Positions 9,235 through 17,681 of a DNA stretch of 64,000 bases are shown here, one piece after another. Position 1 is the stretch's first letter; every line of letters begins with the position of its first letter. Origin of the DNA: Pedobacter cryoconitis (GTDB taxonomy: Bacteria; Bacteroidota; Bacteroidia; Sphingobacteriales; Sphingobacteriaceae); NCBI RefSeq assembly GCF_001590605.1, contig NZ_CP014504.1:5704001-5768000 (forward strand), given 5' to 3'. Both the position numbers and the translations under genes were made by a program. Under the pieces are notes generated by a model. The model had not been told where the DNA came from. It saw only the letters and a list, made by a program, of their open reading frames with translations, and made no database searches.

Positions 9235-10340
9235 AATATTATCTTGTAGCCGGCGAAGCTTCCGGAGATCTCCATGGAGCTAATTTAATGAAGGCGCTGA
9301 AGGATCAGGATCCTGAGGCTGAATTCAGATATTTCGGCGGGGATAAAATGAAAGCAGAAGGAGGAACGCTCGCAAAGCATTATGCAGAGATGGCATTTAT
9401 GGGCTTTACAGAAGTACTGCTTAACCTGAGGACGATATTCAGGAACTTAAAGACCTGTAAAGAAGATATCCTGGCCTATTCGCCCGATGTTTTGATTCTG
9501 ATTGATTTTCCTGGCTTTAATTTAAAGATTGCTGGTTTTGGAAAAGAGAAAGATATTAAAGTGTGTTACTATATTTCTCCAAAAGTCTGGGCGTGGAACC
9601 AAAAGCGGGTACTGAAGATAAAAAAAGTAGTTGATAAAATGTTTTGTATCCTTCCATTTGAGGTAGATTTCTACAAAGGCTGGGGGATGAAGGTGGATTA
9701 TGTAGGTAATCCTTTACTGGATGAAAAAGCTTCCTTTATACCAGATCCGGATTTCCGGGTACAACATCAATTCAATGAAAATAACATAATTGCTTTGCTT
9801 CCGGGAAGCCGTAAGCAGGAAATAGAACGCCTGTTGCCTGCAATGCTCAGCGTTACTGAACAGTTTCCAGCTCAGCAATTTGTTGTTGCGGCAGCACCAG
9901 GATTTCCGGTAGTTTATTATCAGCAATTTATTGGCGCAAAAAATGTAAAGCTCGTTTTCGGAAAAACCTATGATCTGCTTCATGTGGCAACAGCAGCTGT
10001 TGTGGCTTCAGGCACTGCAACTTTAGAAACTGCTTTATTTCATGTACCACAAGTGGTGGTTTATAAAGGAGGGACAATTTCTATTGCAATTGCAAGAATG
10101 CTGGTAAAGATCCGGTTTATATCTCTGGTGAATTTGATTATGGATAGAGAAGTAGTCACTGAACTGATTCAGGAGGATTGCAATACCGTGAATATTACAG
10201 ACCAGCTGCACAGGGTGATTGAAGGGGCGGGGAGAACGAAAATGATGGAAGATTATAAGGAATTGTCGGTCATTATGGGCAAACCCGGAGCTTCTGCCAG
10301 GACTGCGTCACTGATTTCAGCATTTCTGCTAAAAGGTTAA
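9231..10340 (+). CDS. lpxB: lipid-A-disaccharide synthase
   Basis: A 369-residue GT19 glycosyltransferase that joins UDP-diacylglucosamine and lipid X to form the lipid A disaccharide at the inner face of the cytoplasmic membrane. It opens with YYLVAGEASGDLHGANLM, the LpxB N-terminal signature, and has YYISPKVWAWNQKR and LLPGSRKQEIERLLP in the donor-binding region, then SGTATLETAL. Length is slightly short of the usual 375-385. It starts within the stop codon of the preceding gene. Confidence 0.95.
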   Translation: MKYYLVAGEASGDLHGANLMKALKDQDPEAEFRYFGGDKMKAEGGTLAKHYAEMAFMGFTEVLLNLRTIFRNLKTCKEDILAYSPDVLILIDFPGFNLKIAGFGKEKDIKVCYYISPKVWAWNQKRVLKIKKVVDKMFCILPFEVDFYKGWGMKVDYVGNPLLDEKASFIPDPDFRVQHQFNENNIIALLPGSRKQEIERLLPAMLSVTEQFPAQQFVVAAAPGFPVVYYQQFIGAKNVKLVFGKTYDLLHVATAAVVASGTATLETALFHVPQVVVYKGGTISIAIARMLVKIRFISLVNLIMDREVVTELIQEDCNTVNITDQLHRVIEGAGRTKMMEDYKELSVIMGKPGASARTASLISAFLLKG

Positions 10341-10345
10341 ATAAA

Positions 10346-10376
10346 ATATCTGCCTTGAGACCTTCATGGCAGATAT
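10346..10376 (+). terminator. hairpin after lpxB
   Basis: ATATCTGCC at 10346-10354 pairs with GGCAGATAT at 10368-10376. There is no good T run downstream, only a short TTTT, so termination is plausible but weakly supported. Confidence 0.4.
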
Positions 10377-10387
10377 CCGCAGCTGTT

Positions 10388-10759
10388 TTAAGCAGTCTTT
10401 TTGACTAATAAATTACTGATTCTTTTGACCACATCATCCAGATCAAATGGCTTGCTGATATAATCATCTGCACAAGCCTGCGAACTCATTTGTTTACTTC
10501 TTGGATTTGCAGACATCACGATAACCGGAATATGTTTGGTAAACATGTCATTTTTAAGATCATCACAAATTTCAATTCCATTCCCGTCAGGCAGCATCAC
10601 ATCAATAATAAACAGATCAGGCAAAGAGTCTCTTAGTTTACTTTTTAGTTCACTAACCGACGAAGAAAGCTGCAGTTCATACCCCTCATCCTTCAATAAA
10701 TATTCAATGATATACCTGATATCACTGTCATCTTCAAGTACGTGTATCCTTTTAATCAT
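10388..10759 (-). CDS. single-domain response regulator (receiver only)
   Basis: A 123-residue CheY-like receiver with no output domain. The acidic pair ED-D is at 9-11, the phosphoacceptor aspartate in LFIIDVMLPDGNG is D53, the switch residue is S83 and the conserved lysine in ISKPFD is K103. Such stand-alone receivers pass phosphate or act by protein contact. It is a close paralog of the receiver at 15331-15690, sharing the IPVI-SA and ADD-ISKPFDLDD segments. No kinase gene is adjacent. Confidence 0.88.
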   Translation of the reverse strand: MIKRIHVLEDDSDIRYIIEYLLKDEGYELQLSSSVSELKSKLRDSLPDLFIIDVMLPDGNGIEICDDLKNDMFTKHIPVIVMSANPRSKQMSSQACADDYISKPFDLDDVVKRISNLLVKKTA

Positions 10760-10884
10760 AATTAATTATGTTTGGCCATTATTTGAACCAAAAGTTCATC
10801 AAATAGTGTTCCATAATAGCGATAAAGGACTATGTCGGGTTAAATATTACATAGCATTGTGTAGAACTTATTCTTTTAAAAAAT

Positions 10885-10917
10885 GAAAGACGGATCAATA
10901 TTATTGACCCGTCTTTC
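10885..10917 (-). terminator. terminator of hxlA
   Basis: GAAAGACGG (10885-10893) and CCGTCTTTC (10909-10917) form a 9-bp stem, with a further TCAATA/TATTGA pairing inside. On the minus strand it is followed by ATTTTTT. It lies just downstream of the hxlA stop. Confidence 0.85.
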
Positions 10918-10934
10918 CAGTGAAATAATTTTAA

Positions 10935-11567
10935 TTATACAGCATCAATTGCTTCGCGTAAAGCTTTTGCAGCAGCAGCAGGGTCTTCTGCACCATAAAT
11001 TGCAGCACCAGCAACCGCTACTATTGCACCTGCTTTAATCACAGCTGTCACATTGTTGATGTTTACACCACCAGCGATAGAAACAGGGACACCAGCACGG
11101 GCAGCCTCATCAATTAAAACCTGGATAGAATAACCTTCAGTCCATTGCTCATCTAAACCTGCATGTAATTCTACGAATTCAGCACCCAGTTTAGTTACTT
11201 CCTGTGCACGTTTAACACGGTCAGCTACACCAATTGTATCTACAACGATACCTTTACCATGCGCTTTGGCAGCTTTAATTGCACCAGCAATAGTAGCATC
11301 TCCGGCAGCACCTAAAACCGTAACTAAATCAGCACCCGCTTTAAAAGCAATATCAGCCTCTAATTCACCAGCATCCATTGTTTTTAAATCAGCAAATACT
11401 AATTTATCAGGGTGCGCTTGTTTCATTGCTGTAACTACTGCAATACCTTCATTTTTAATTAATGGAGTACCTAATTCAATAATATCAATATAAGGGGCGA
11501 TTTTAGCAGCTAATGCTAAAGCATCTTTTGTAGTTAATAAATCTATTGCGACTTGTAATTTTGCCAT
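10935..11567 (-). CDS. hxlA: 3-hexulose-6-phosphate synthase
   Basis: A 210-residue TIM-barrel enzyme of the orotidine decarboxylase/HPS superfamily. It opens with LQVAIDLL, has the FADLKTMDAGELEADIAF segment with the D-x-K-x-x-D metal and substrate residues, and ends with SIAGGVNINN and VAGAAIYGA phosphate-binding turns. HPS condenses formaldehyde with ribulose 5-phosphate, or runs in reverse to supply ribulose phosphate. The neighbouring hxlB supplies the isomerase of the same ribulose monophosphate route, which makes the assignment strong. In a heterotroph the likely role is formaldehyde removal. Confidence 0.9.
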   Translation of the reverse strand: MAKLQVAIDLLTTKDALALAAKIAPYIDIIELGTPLIKNEGIAVVTAMKQAHPDKLVFADLKTMDAGELEADIAFKAGADLVTVLGAAGDATIAGAIKAAKAHGKGIVVDTIGVADRVKRAQEVTKLGAEFVELHAGLDEQWTEGYSIQVLIDEAARAGVPVSIAGGVNINNVTAVIKAGAIVAVAGAAIYGAEDPAAAAKALREAIDAV

Positions 11568-11629
11568 TGTAATTTGTTTTTAATTATTGTTTGTATTTCT
11601 TTAAAATCGATTGTGTAAGCGGGTATCTC

Positions 11630-12214
11630 TTATTCAAGATTAGCATGTCTTTTCCATAACTCTTCAGCAGGAGTGCCATCAGCAGCCCACATGGTCTGAA
11701 AAAGTGCATCTGTCAGTAAGAATAAAGCTTGTTCAAATAAACTGCCTGCATACTGCTCAGAAATAGTCTTTCCATGATCCTGTTTTTGTGCAGCAGGAAT
11801 TAGCAGCACAAGCGTAGCTAAACTCGCAAGAGGAGAATCGCTGGTTGTAGAAAAGGCAATGACCTTTGCACCAGCAGCCACAGCTTTCTCCGCTGCCTTT
11901 ACGATAGTACTGGTCGTTCCTGAACCGGAAGCTGCAATCAAAAGATCCCCCTTTTTAATTGCAGGTGTGGTTGTTTCTCCCGCAACAAATACAGTGAACC
12001 CAAAATGCATTAAGCGCATTGCAGCAGCTTTCAATGCTAAACCTGTACGGCCGGCACCAATCACAAACACACGTTCTGCCTGCTGTAAATGAGGTATTAT
12101 TGCTGTTAACTGAATAAAATCCAGTTGCGTTGCTAACTTCTGGTTCTCTTGTAAAATCAATTCCAGGTTTGCCTGTAAACTGGCTGCCTGGTCATTTATG
12201 TTTGCACTACCCAT
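11630..12214 (-). CDS. hxlB: 6-phospho-3-hexuloisomerase
   Basis: A 194-residue SIS-domain protein: VFVIGAGRTGLALKAAAMRL is the sugar-phosphate-binding entry, followed by LLIAASGSGTTSTIVKAAEKA and VIAFSTTSDSPLA. Length and the E-Q-Y-A-G-S-L-FEQALFLL-D end fit PHI, which converts hexulose 6-phosphate into fructose 6-phosphate. It lies 62 bases upstream of hxlA on the same strand, so the two form an operon, and it diverges from an AraC-family regulator. Confidence 0.9.
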   Translation of the reverse strand: MGSANINDQAASLQANLELILQENQKLATQLDFIQLTAIIPHLQQAERVFVIGAGRTGLALKAAAMRLMHFGFTVFVAGETTTPAIKKGDLLIAASGSGTTSTIVKAAEKAVAAGAKVIAFSTTSDSPLASLATLVLLIPAAQKQDHGKTISEQYAGSLFEQALFLLTDALFQTMWAADGTPAEELWKRHANLE

Positions 12215-12265
12215 CTCTTTTTTGTCTGCGTCAAAGGTAGTGGGGGCATGCAGTCTTTACGTTAC

Positions 12266-12281
12266 ACTATATGCGCATAGT
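12266..12281. promoter_or_regulatory. candidate operator between hxlB and araC-like gene
   Basis: ACTAT and ATAGT form an inverted repeat around ATGCGC in the divergent intergenic region. It is placed where a regulator encoded by the neighbouring AraC-family gene could act on both promoters. The arms are short, so this is only a candidate. Confidence 0.3.
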
Positions 12282-12340
12282 ATGGGACTATTTGGAAACG
12301 ACTACTAATACATCCTTAACTATTAATATATTTGACCCAG

Positions 12341-13204
12341 ATGGAAGAAAGTACCGGCCTTGGATTAGAAAAGTCATTAATATATATCAGAAACCTGGAG
12401 AAATGTCCGCCCAGTTATCTGAATGATCCGGGAAGAAAAGACTTTTTTGAAATTGTCTGGCTGCAAAATGAATTTCCATTACATGCCGTTAAAGAAGAAG
12501 AGAAACCAGTAGCAGGACACTGGATCTATCTTATTCCACCATACCGGGTGCATCAATTGAACAAAGCAGGTAAAAATGGTATCTTATTATCATTTAAAAG
12601 AGACTTTCTGGATGAAGAAGACAAAGAATTCTACCTCGACATCTTTAAAATCTTTAATATTCAGGGAGAATTTTCATGTCTGCCCTTAACCAAAGAAAAT
12701 GCTGTCGAACTGGATAAAATTTATCAGTTGCTCGAAGAAGAGTACAAACAGCAAAGCAACAGCTTTTTGATCCTGAAAGCATTACTGAAAGTTTTTCTGC
12801 TGAAACTCATCCGCATTAAAGAACACGTATTTACCACACAAGACGTCAATCAGAAAAGAGTATACGAATTTATGATGCTGCTGGAAGAGAATTATCAAGT
12901 GGAAAGGAATGCAGACTTTTATGCCGGAGAATTGGGTTTAAGTGCCAAACGCCTCAACCAGATCTTAAAAGATAAACTGGATAAAACAGGCATGCAACTC
13001 ATCCATGACAGGATTATTCTGGAAGCTAAAAGGCAAATCATCCACAGCGAAAACACACTCAAAGAAATAGCTTATAACCTGAACTTTACAGACCGTTCTT
13101 ACTTTAGCCGTTTCTTTAAAAAGCAAAGCGGGCAATCTCCTGAAGATTTTCAAAAACAAGCTAAAAGCCATATTGAATCCAGATTTAATACCCTGATCGA
13201 ATAG
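12341..13204 (+). CDS. AraC family transcriptional regulator
   Basis: A 287-residue protein starting at the ATG at 12341; an in-frame TTG at 12332 would add three residues. The C-terminal third carries two helix-turn-helix motifs: ADFYAGELGLSAKRLNQILK and LKEIAYNLNFTDRSYFSRFF followed by KKQSGQSPEDFQ, the AraC signature. The N-terminal part resembles a cupin-like sensing domain (HWIYLIPPYRVHQL). It diverges from hxlBA, so it is the likely regulator of formaldehyde assimilation or detoxification; that is inference from position. Confidence 0.88.
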   Translation: MEESTGLGLEKSLIYIRNLEKCPPSYLNDPGRKDFFEIVWLQNEFPLHAVKEEEKPVAGHWIYLIPPYRVHQLNKAGKNGILLSFKRDFLDEEDKEFYLDIFKIFNIQGEFSCLPLTKENAVELDKIYQLLEEEYKQQSNSFLILKALLKVFLLKLIRIKEHVFTTQDVNQKRVYEFMMLLEENYQVERNADFYAGELGLSAKRLNQILKDKLDKTGMQLIHDRIILEAKRQIIHSENTLKEIAYNLNFTDRSYFSRFFKKQSGQSPEDFQKQAKSHIESRFNTLIE

Positions 13205-13253
13205 ACAGAACCTGATAAATATTGACTAGCTTTATTTTCTAAACTCAAAATTT

Positions 13254-15026
13254 ATGAAAAGAATAGCCTTTGTTCTTCTGTTTGCTGGTACTATGGCGGC
13301 TTGTAAACAGGGAGACCAAAAAAGTAATGCGAATCCGCAATTCAGCAAATTATGTGATCAGTATTACGAAGATTATTTAAAATTAAATCCAATTTCTGCT
13401 ACCTACGCAGGAGATAACAGGTATAACAGCGAGTTGCCCAATGATGGTTCTGTCGCTTATCTGAATACCACTAAAAACTTCTACAAACAATATCTGGATA
13501 GTTTGGGCAAATACAAACGTGACCAGCTCGATGAAAACGATAAGTTATCTTTTGATGTGTTAAAAGATAACCTGGAAACTGGTCTTGAAGGTTTAAAATA
13601 TCATTTTGAATATCTTCCTTTTAATCAGATGAATGCCTTACCCTTAACTATCGGGCAATTGGGATCTGGTACAGGTGCACAACCATTTAAAACAGTTAAA
13701 GACTATGAAGACTGGTTAAAACGTGTCAATGCATTTTCCGTATGGGCAGATACAGCTATTGGAAACTTTAAGAAAGGAATAGCATCTGGTATCGTTTTAC
13801 CTAAAGCATTGGTCGTGAAAATGTATCCTCAAATGCTGAGTATGGTCGTTACCGACCCTGCAAAGAGTTTATTTTATGCACCGGTTACCCAAATGCCAAA
13901 AGACTTTGCAGACGCAGATAAAAAAAGACTGACCGAGGCTTATCGCAATACCATTCTGAATGTTATCGTTCCAACGTATAAAAAGCTTGGCACGTTTCTG
14001 AAAAATGAATATCTGCCGAAATCCAGAACTACTTCTGGCTTTTCTTCTTTACCAGAGGGTACAGCCATGTATACTTACCTGGTTAAACAACAAACTACGA
14101 CAACCAAAACCCCTGAAGAAATTTATCAGACCGGACTGAAAGAAGTAGCAAGGATCCATTCATTGATGGATAGCATCAAAAATAAAACAGGATTTAAAGG
14201 TGACCTTAAGGCATTTTTTGAGTACATGAAAACGGATCCTAAATTCATGCCTTATAAAACATCTGCTGAAATTCTGGCTGCTTTTGATAACATTCATAAA
14301 CGAATGGAACCAAACCTGAAAACCATGTTTACGACCGTTCCCAAAACACCATTTGAAATCCGTCAAACAGAAGCTTTCAGGGCAGCGTCTGCCAGTGCAG
14401 AATACAATCAGGGATCTGCCGACGGTAAACGTCCTGGGATTTTTTACGTACCTATACTGGATGCCACCAAGTTTAATACCACTTCTGGGATGGAATCTCT
14501 ATTTCTTCATGAAGCAATTCCTGGTCATCATTACCAGATCTCCTTAACACAGGAAAATACAGAACTTCCTAAATTCAGACGCTTTGGAATGCACAACGCT
14601 TACGTAGAAGGCTGGGCATTATATTGTGAATCCTTAGGTAAAGAGCTTGGTTTATATACTGATCCTTACCAGTATATGGGCGCATTGGGTGATGAAATGC
14701 ATCGTGCTATCCGCTTGGTTGTAGATGTAGCGATACATACCAAAAACATGGCCAGAGAACAAGCTATCAAGTATATGATGGACAACGAAGCCATTAACGA
14801 ACAAGGAGCAACAGCCGAAATTGAACGCTATATGGGAATGCCTGCACAAGCATTAGGTTATAAAATAGGGGCGATGAAGATTCGTGAATTGCGCAGCAGA
14901 TATGAAAAACAACAAGGTGCTAAATTTAAGCTTGCCGAATTCCATCATCAAGTACTTAAAGATGGTTCATTGCCGCTTAGTGTTTTTGAAAATAAAATGG
15001 ACAACTGGTCAGCTACAGTAAAATAA
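13254..15026 (+). CDS. DUF885 family lipoprotein, putative metallo-carboxypeptidase-like
   Basis: A 590-residue protein with a lipoprotein signal (MKRIAFVLLFAGTMAAC, lipid-linked Cys about 17). The DUF885 family features include YAGDNRYNSELP near the N-terminus, LHEAIPGHHYQ at about 418-428 (HExxxxHH zinc-binding pattern) and AYVEGWALYCESLGKELG. Members are M32-like zinc proteins thought to cleave peptides; the substrate here is unknown. It stands alone, followed by a perfect hairpin. Confidence 0.88.
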   Translation: MKRIAFVLLFAGTMAACKQGDQKSNANPQFSKLCDQYYEDYLKLNPISATYAGDNRYNSELPNDGSVAYLNTTKNFYKQYLDSLGKYKRDQLDENDKLSFDVLKDNLETGLEGLKYHFEYLPFNQMNALPLTIGQLGSGTGAQPFKTVKDYEDWLKRVNAFSVWADTAIGNFKKGIASGIVLPKALVVKMYPQMLSMVVTDPAKSLFYAPVTQMPKDFADADKKRLTEAYRNTILNVIVPTYKKLGTFLKNEYLPKSRTTSGFSSLPEGTAMYTYLVKQQTTTTKTPEEIYQTGLKEVARIHSLMDSIKNKTGFKGDLKAFFEYMKTDPKFMPYKTSAEILAAFDNIHKRMEPNLKTMFTTVPKTPFEIRQTEAFRAASASAEYNQGSADGKRPGIFYVPILDATKFNTTSGMESLFLHEAIPGHHYQISLTQENTELPKFRRFGMHNAYVEGWALYCESLGKELGLYTDPYQYMGALGDEMHRAIRLVVDVAIHTKNMAREQAIKYMMDNEAINEQGATAEIERYMGMPAQALGYKIGAMKIRELRSRYEKQQGAKFKLAEFHHQVLKDGSLPLSVFENKMDNWSATVK

Positions 15027-15037
15027 TTCCGTTCAAA

Positions 15038-15063
15038 CGTGATCAGGAAATATCCTGATCACG
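15038..15063. terminator. perfect 11-bp hairpin between convergent genes
   Basis: CGTGATCAGGA at 15038-15048 and TCCTGATCACG at 15053-15063 with an AATA loop lie between the DUF885 gene and a convergent small gene. There is no long T run on either side, so it may be a weak terminator or an mRNA-end stabiliser. Confidence 0.5.
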
Positions 15064-15079
15064 GAGAAACCTCAGGTAT

Positions 15080-15313
15080 TTAGCCTGTAGCCCTATGTAA
15101 CAGATATAAATTCTCAATTTCAGGTCCTATAAAAGAGGCCGAGATCAGGTCATCAGGATTGGAACGGAAAAGCACCGACCATTTTCCTGATGACCTATTT
15201 TTATATATTTCCAAAATTCCCCGTCTATGTACTATTCTGAATAAGGAAATATGGAGTGACAGTCGTTTCACCTGGAAATTTTCGCCTAAAAGTGACATCT
15301 TGTAATAAATCAT
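15080..15313 (-). CDS. small hypothetical protein next to response regulator
   Basis: A 77-residue basic protein starting 17 bases after the stop of the receiver gene upstream on the same strand, so probably cotranscribed with it. It has alternating strand-like segments (ILEIYKNRSSGKWSVLFRS, then EIENLYLLHR) but no motif I recognise. The close spacing supports a real gene; there is no other evidence. Confidence 0.45.
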   Translation of the reverse strand: MIYYKMSLLGENFQVKRLSLHISLFRIVHRRGILEIYKNRSSGKWSVLFRSNPDDLISASFIGPEIENLYLLHRATG

Positions 15314-15330
15314 AGTGGCTTTTTAAGGTT

Positions 15331-15690
15331 CTAAGCTAATTGATTCTCAACACGCTTTAATAAATCGTCTAAATCAAATGGTTTACTTATAAAATCATCT
15401 GCAAAAGCTTCTTTACTGCTTTGTTCAGCATTGGCATGTGCAGAAATGATAATTACCGGAATATGCCTGGTGTCCAGGCTCTGTTTCAATTTCCGGCACA
15501 ACTGTATCCCATTTCCATCCGGAAGTCTTACATCCATCAGAATAAGATCAGGCAAGGTATTAAAGAGGTTAATTTTAAATTCTTTAGCATTGGCAGCCAC
15601 TGTAACATCAAATTCTGACTGTTGCAGAATATATTCTATTACATCTCGTATAGCTTCGTCGTCTTCTATGATTTGAATCAGTTTTGACAT
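15331..15690 (-). CDS. single-domain response regulator (receiver only)
   Basis: A 119-residue CheY-like receiver. The acidic residues are EDD at 9-11, the phosphoacceptor in LILMDVRLPDGNG is D53, the switch position is S83 and the conserved lysine in FISKPFD is K103. There is no output domain. It is a paralog of the receiver at 10388-10759, five kilobases away in the same orientation. A short unrecognised gene follows it closely. No kinase is adjacent. Confidence 0.88.
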   Translation of the reverse strand: MSKLIQIIEDDEAIRDVIEYILQQSEFDVTVAANAKEFKINLFNTLPDLILMDVRLPDGNGIQLCRKLKQSLDTRHIPVIIISAHANAEQSSKEAFADDFISKPFDLDDLLKRVENQLA

Positions 15691-15903
15691 AATATCTATT
15701 GGTGAAAAATATGTTTATTAAACAAGGCGTTCTGTACATTGTTTAACAAATTATTTATTATTAATAAACGAAGAGTTGAGGCGAATTGTTGTGACGGCAT
15801 GACGAAAAATCTGTAAATCAATTGATTAGTTTAATATTATTGTCATGAAAGGAATTTAGACTGGATATTGTGGGGAAAGTTAAATAGTATAAAAATTTAT
15901 CTT

Positions 15904-16041
15904 TTAATTTCGGATCAAGTCATCAACTTTTGGAGCAGGCTCTTTTTTAAGCATAAATTTTGACACGCTAAACAGAAAGTCTTTGCTGTCACGGATGCTC
16001 TTATGTCTCTGGAATTTGCGCTGAAAGCTTTCAATTTGCAT
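15904..16041 (-). CDS. possible 45-aa protein
   Basis: The reverse strand from an ATG at 16041 encodes 45 residues, beginning MQIESFQRKFQRHKSIRDSK and ending in KKEPAPKVDDLIRN. The composition is protein-like (amphipathic, charged) and lies in an otherwise empty stretch. No family is recognised and there is no codon-level evidence beyond an uninterrupted frame, so it may be a remnant. Confidence 0.3.
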   Translation of the reverse strand: MQIESFQRKFQRHKSIRDSKDFLFSVSKFMLKKEPAPKVDDLIRN

Positions 16042-16118
16042 GGGAATGACTCAGCCGAAACAAGGCCGGCTGTTCGTAAATAAATTCAAAATAGCTAAAT
16101 AATAAATCTATATCTGCC

Positions 16119-16380
16119 GGGTACTGCCTGAGTACTGGTCGGGTACTCGTTAGGGTAAGAGCAGTGCTAAAGTAACGCGAGAGCATGGCAAGTCCAAGTC
16201 AAAACAACTAGTTGAAATGACTTGGACTTGCCATAGTTAAAGCCTGTTTTCAACCTGGTGTCACCCCGACCACCACTCAGGCACAACCAAACCATAACTA
16301 GTTGAAGATTAATGAAATTATAATTTTCCCTTGGGCTAACCCACGGACAACTGCGGACAGCTGCGGACAATTACGGACAT
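16119..16380. repeat. composite intergenic repeat element
   Basis: Three parts are visible. Three 11-bp units (GGGTACTGCCT, GAGTACTGGTC, GGGTACTCGTT) run from 16119 to 16151. A 17-bp perfect inverted repeat, ATGGCAAGTCCAAGTCA at 16185-16201 and its complement at 16218-16234, surrounds the small palindrome CAACTAGTTG. Four CGGACA units with exact 10-bp spacing start at 16344, 16354, 16364 and 16374. AACTAGTTGAA recurs at 16296. No gene fits the stretch. It resembles a REP- or MITE-like intergenic element; whether it occurs elsewhere in the genome cannot be seen. Confidence 0.6.
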
Positions 16381-16587
16381 TTTTACGCATCAGGATAATC
16401 TTCAACGCTAATAGCCTACATTGGTGGAAAGGCATTTATTTATTATGGGAAGTTTAACGGGTAAATTTTCAAAGGGAATCCTGGACGATTTCATTTTTAA
16501 AGCAGCAGTTTGGCGTACAAGTTGTTTCAAAAGTTCTGACTTGATCCTTAATTTCTCCAGAGTTGATTTAATTCAATGCGCAAAAAA

Positions 16588-16617
16588 AAAGTCTTCCAGA
16601 ATTAACTGAAAGACTTT
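16588..16617 (-). terminator. terminator of the left tRNA-Tyr
   Basis: On the minus strand AAAGTCTT pairs with AAGACTTT, with an inner CAG/CTG pairing around AATTAA, and nine Ts follow. It lies directly after the tRNA-Tyr 3' end. The loop and inner stem match the terminator after the second tRNA-Tyr at 34073-34100, while the outer stem differs. Confidence 0.8.
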
Positions 16618-16624
16618 TTTGTAG

Positions 16625-16707
16625 TGGGGGGAGAAGGATTCGAACCTTCGAAGTCTCGCGACAACAGAGTTACAGTCTGTCCCATTTGGCCACTCTGGTA
16701 TCCCCCC
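16625..16707 (-). tRNA. tRNA-Tyr(GTA), left copy
   Basis: The minus strand gives an 83-nt class II tRNA: acceptor GGGGGGA/TCCCCCC, anticodon stem-loop ACAGA-CTGTAAC-TCTGT with anticodon GTA, a long variable arm and the GGTTCGAATCC T-loop. CCA is not encoded. It is identical over its length to the copy at 34111-34193. Upstream lies only the 3' half of tRNA-Ala, so this copy has been cut off from its original leader and promoter. Confidence 0.95.
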
Positions 16708-16790
16708 GATCATTTTGCCTATATCCCTGCGGCACTGAAGGGTTTATAAAGCTAAAAAAGAAAGCTTCAGTTTTTCTCTGAAATTCTCTG

Positions 16791-16832
16791 TGGAGAATAG
16801 CGGAGTCGAACCGCTGACCTCTTGCCTGCCAG
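16791..16832 (-). pseudogene. 3' half of tRNA-Ala(GGC); left attachment site
   Basis: These 42 bases are identical to 34213-34254, the part of the intact tRNA-Ala from the anticodon loop to the discriminator base. To the right the match stops abruptly (TAGAACGCC instead of GCAAGCGCT). A truncated tRNA at an island edge marks the attachment site used by a tyrosine recombinase. The crossover lies somewhere inside this repeat. Confidence 0.88.
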
Positions 16833-16892
16833 TAGAACGCCGTATCGTCCTCTGATAGGCTTTTAGCCCCATTTAAGCCCTCTATTGTTAAT

Positions 16893-16916
16893 TTGCACTA
16901 ACTATGTACTAACATG
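16893..16916 (+). other. candidate integrase arm-binding site, left end
   Basis: A 24-bp sequence with two ACTAAC-containing units (GCACTAACTA, TGTACTAACA) matches 33994-34017 at 20 of 24 positions in the same orientation. An inverted ATTGTTA lies at 16884-16890. Paired short repeats inside both ends of an integrated element are typical integrase or excisionase arm sites; the role is inference. Confidence 0.45.
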
Positions 16917-16969
16917 CAACCTCGTTAAGAAATAATTTGATTGGTAGTTTAATTCGTTGTGTTGGAAAT

Positions 16970-17431
16970 TTATATTAAGCCTTCATCAGCAAAACTGTAA
17001 AAGGTATCCTTACTTATGATCAAATGATCCATGATTATTAAGTCTAGTAATACACCTCCGTCTTTGAGTTTGTTAGTTAATGAAATATCTTCACTGCTTG
17101 GATCTATTTCTCCACTAGGGTGATTATGACAGAGGATAATGCTACTTGCACATGCTTTTAACGCTGATGCAAATACAACTTTAGAATCTACTGCTGTTGC
17201 AGCAACACCACCATGTGAAATATTAACCACTCTCAATACCCTGCTTTTTCTGTTTAATAACAGGATTTTAAACTCTTCCAGAAACTCAATCTTACCTGAA
17301 TCCCATTGCTGTATCAATATTCGATAGGCGTCGTTAGAGCTTCTTATTTGCGATCTTTCTGAGACCTTAAATTTTGGATTGTAACTGATCTGCACTTCTG
17401 TAACCTTGAATAATTCTGATTGTAATACCAT
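16970..17431 (-). CDS. RadC-like JAB domain protein
   Basis: A 153-residue protein carrying the RadC/JAB metalloprotein core: ILLLNRKSRVLRVVNISHGG, then SIILCHNHPSGEIDPSSED, the HxHPSGxxxPSxxD metal-binding signature, and LIIMDHLIISKDTFYSFADEG. It lacks the helix-hairpin-helix N-terminus of full RadC, as do most copies found on Bacteroidetes mobile elements. Its molecular function is not settled in this family. It is the first gene inside the left end of the island. Confidence 0.9.
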   Translation of the reverse strand: MVLQSELFKVTEVQISYNPKFKVSERSQIRSSNDAYRILIQQWDSGKIEFLEEFKILLLNRKSRVLRVVNISHGGVAATAVDSKVVFASALKACASSIILCHNHPSGEIDPSSEDISLTNKLKDGGVLLDLIIMDHLIISKDTFYSFADEGLI

Positions 17432-17681
17432 ATGATTTATATTAATTATGGATACCTAACCAAGCTTTCAGCCTCAATCTAAGTCAAGAAGCAACGGGAT
17501 AAATGGATAGTGCGTAATGGCTATTGGAGCGTTTATGCCGGAATTTCTTGAAACGTGTTGAGGTGAGAAGCTTAGCTTTGTGCAATGATTAATAAAACAT
17601 GTAAGGATATTCACTTAGTACTCTTTCTTGCCTTGATATGCCACAGAAGTCAACGGCCTTAGGACAGTAATCGTAGATATC

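Noticed and set aside
16167..16370. Reverse-strand frame of 67 codons
   Set aside because: It spans the inverted repeat and the CGGACA array, so it is a product of repeat sequence.
16421..16609. Forward frame starting MVERHLFIMGSLTGKF
   Set aside because: It ends within the tRNA-Tyr terminator and has no recognisable body; at most it is the start of a truncated gene.
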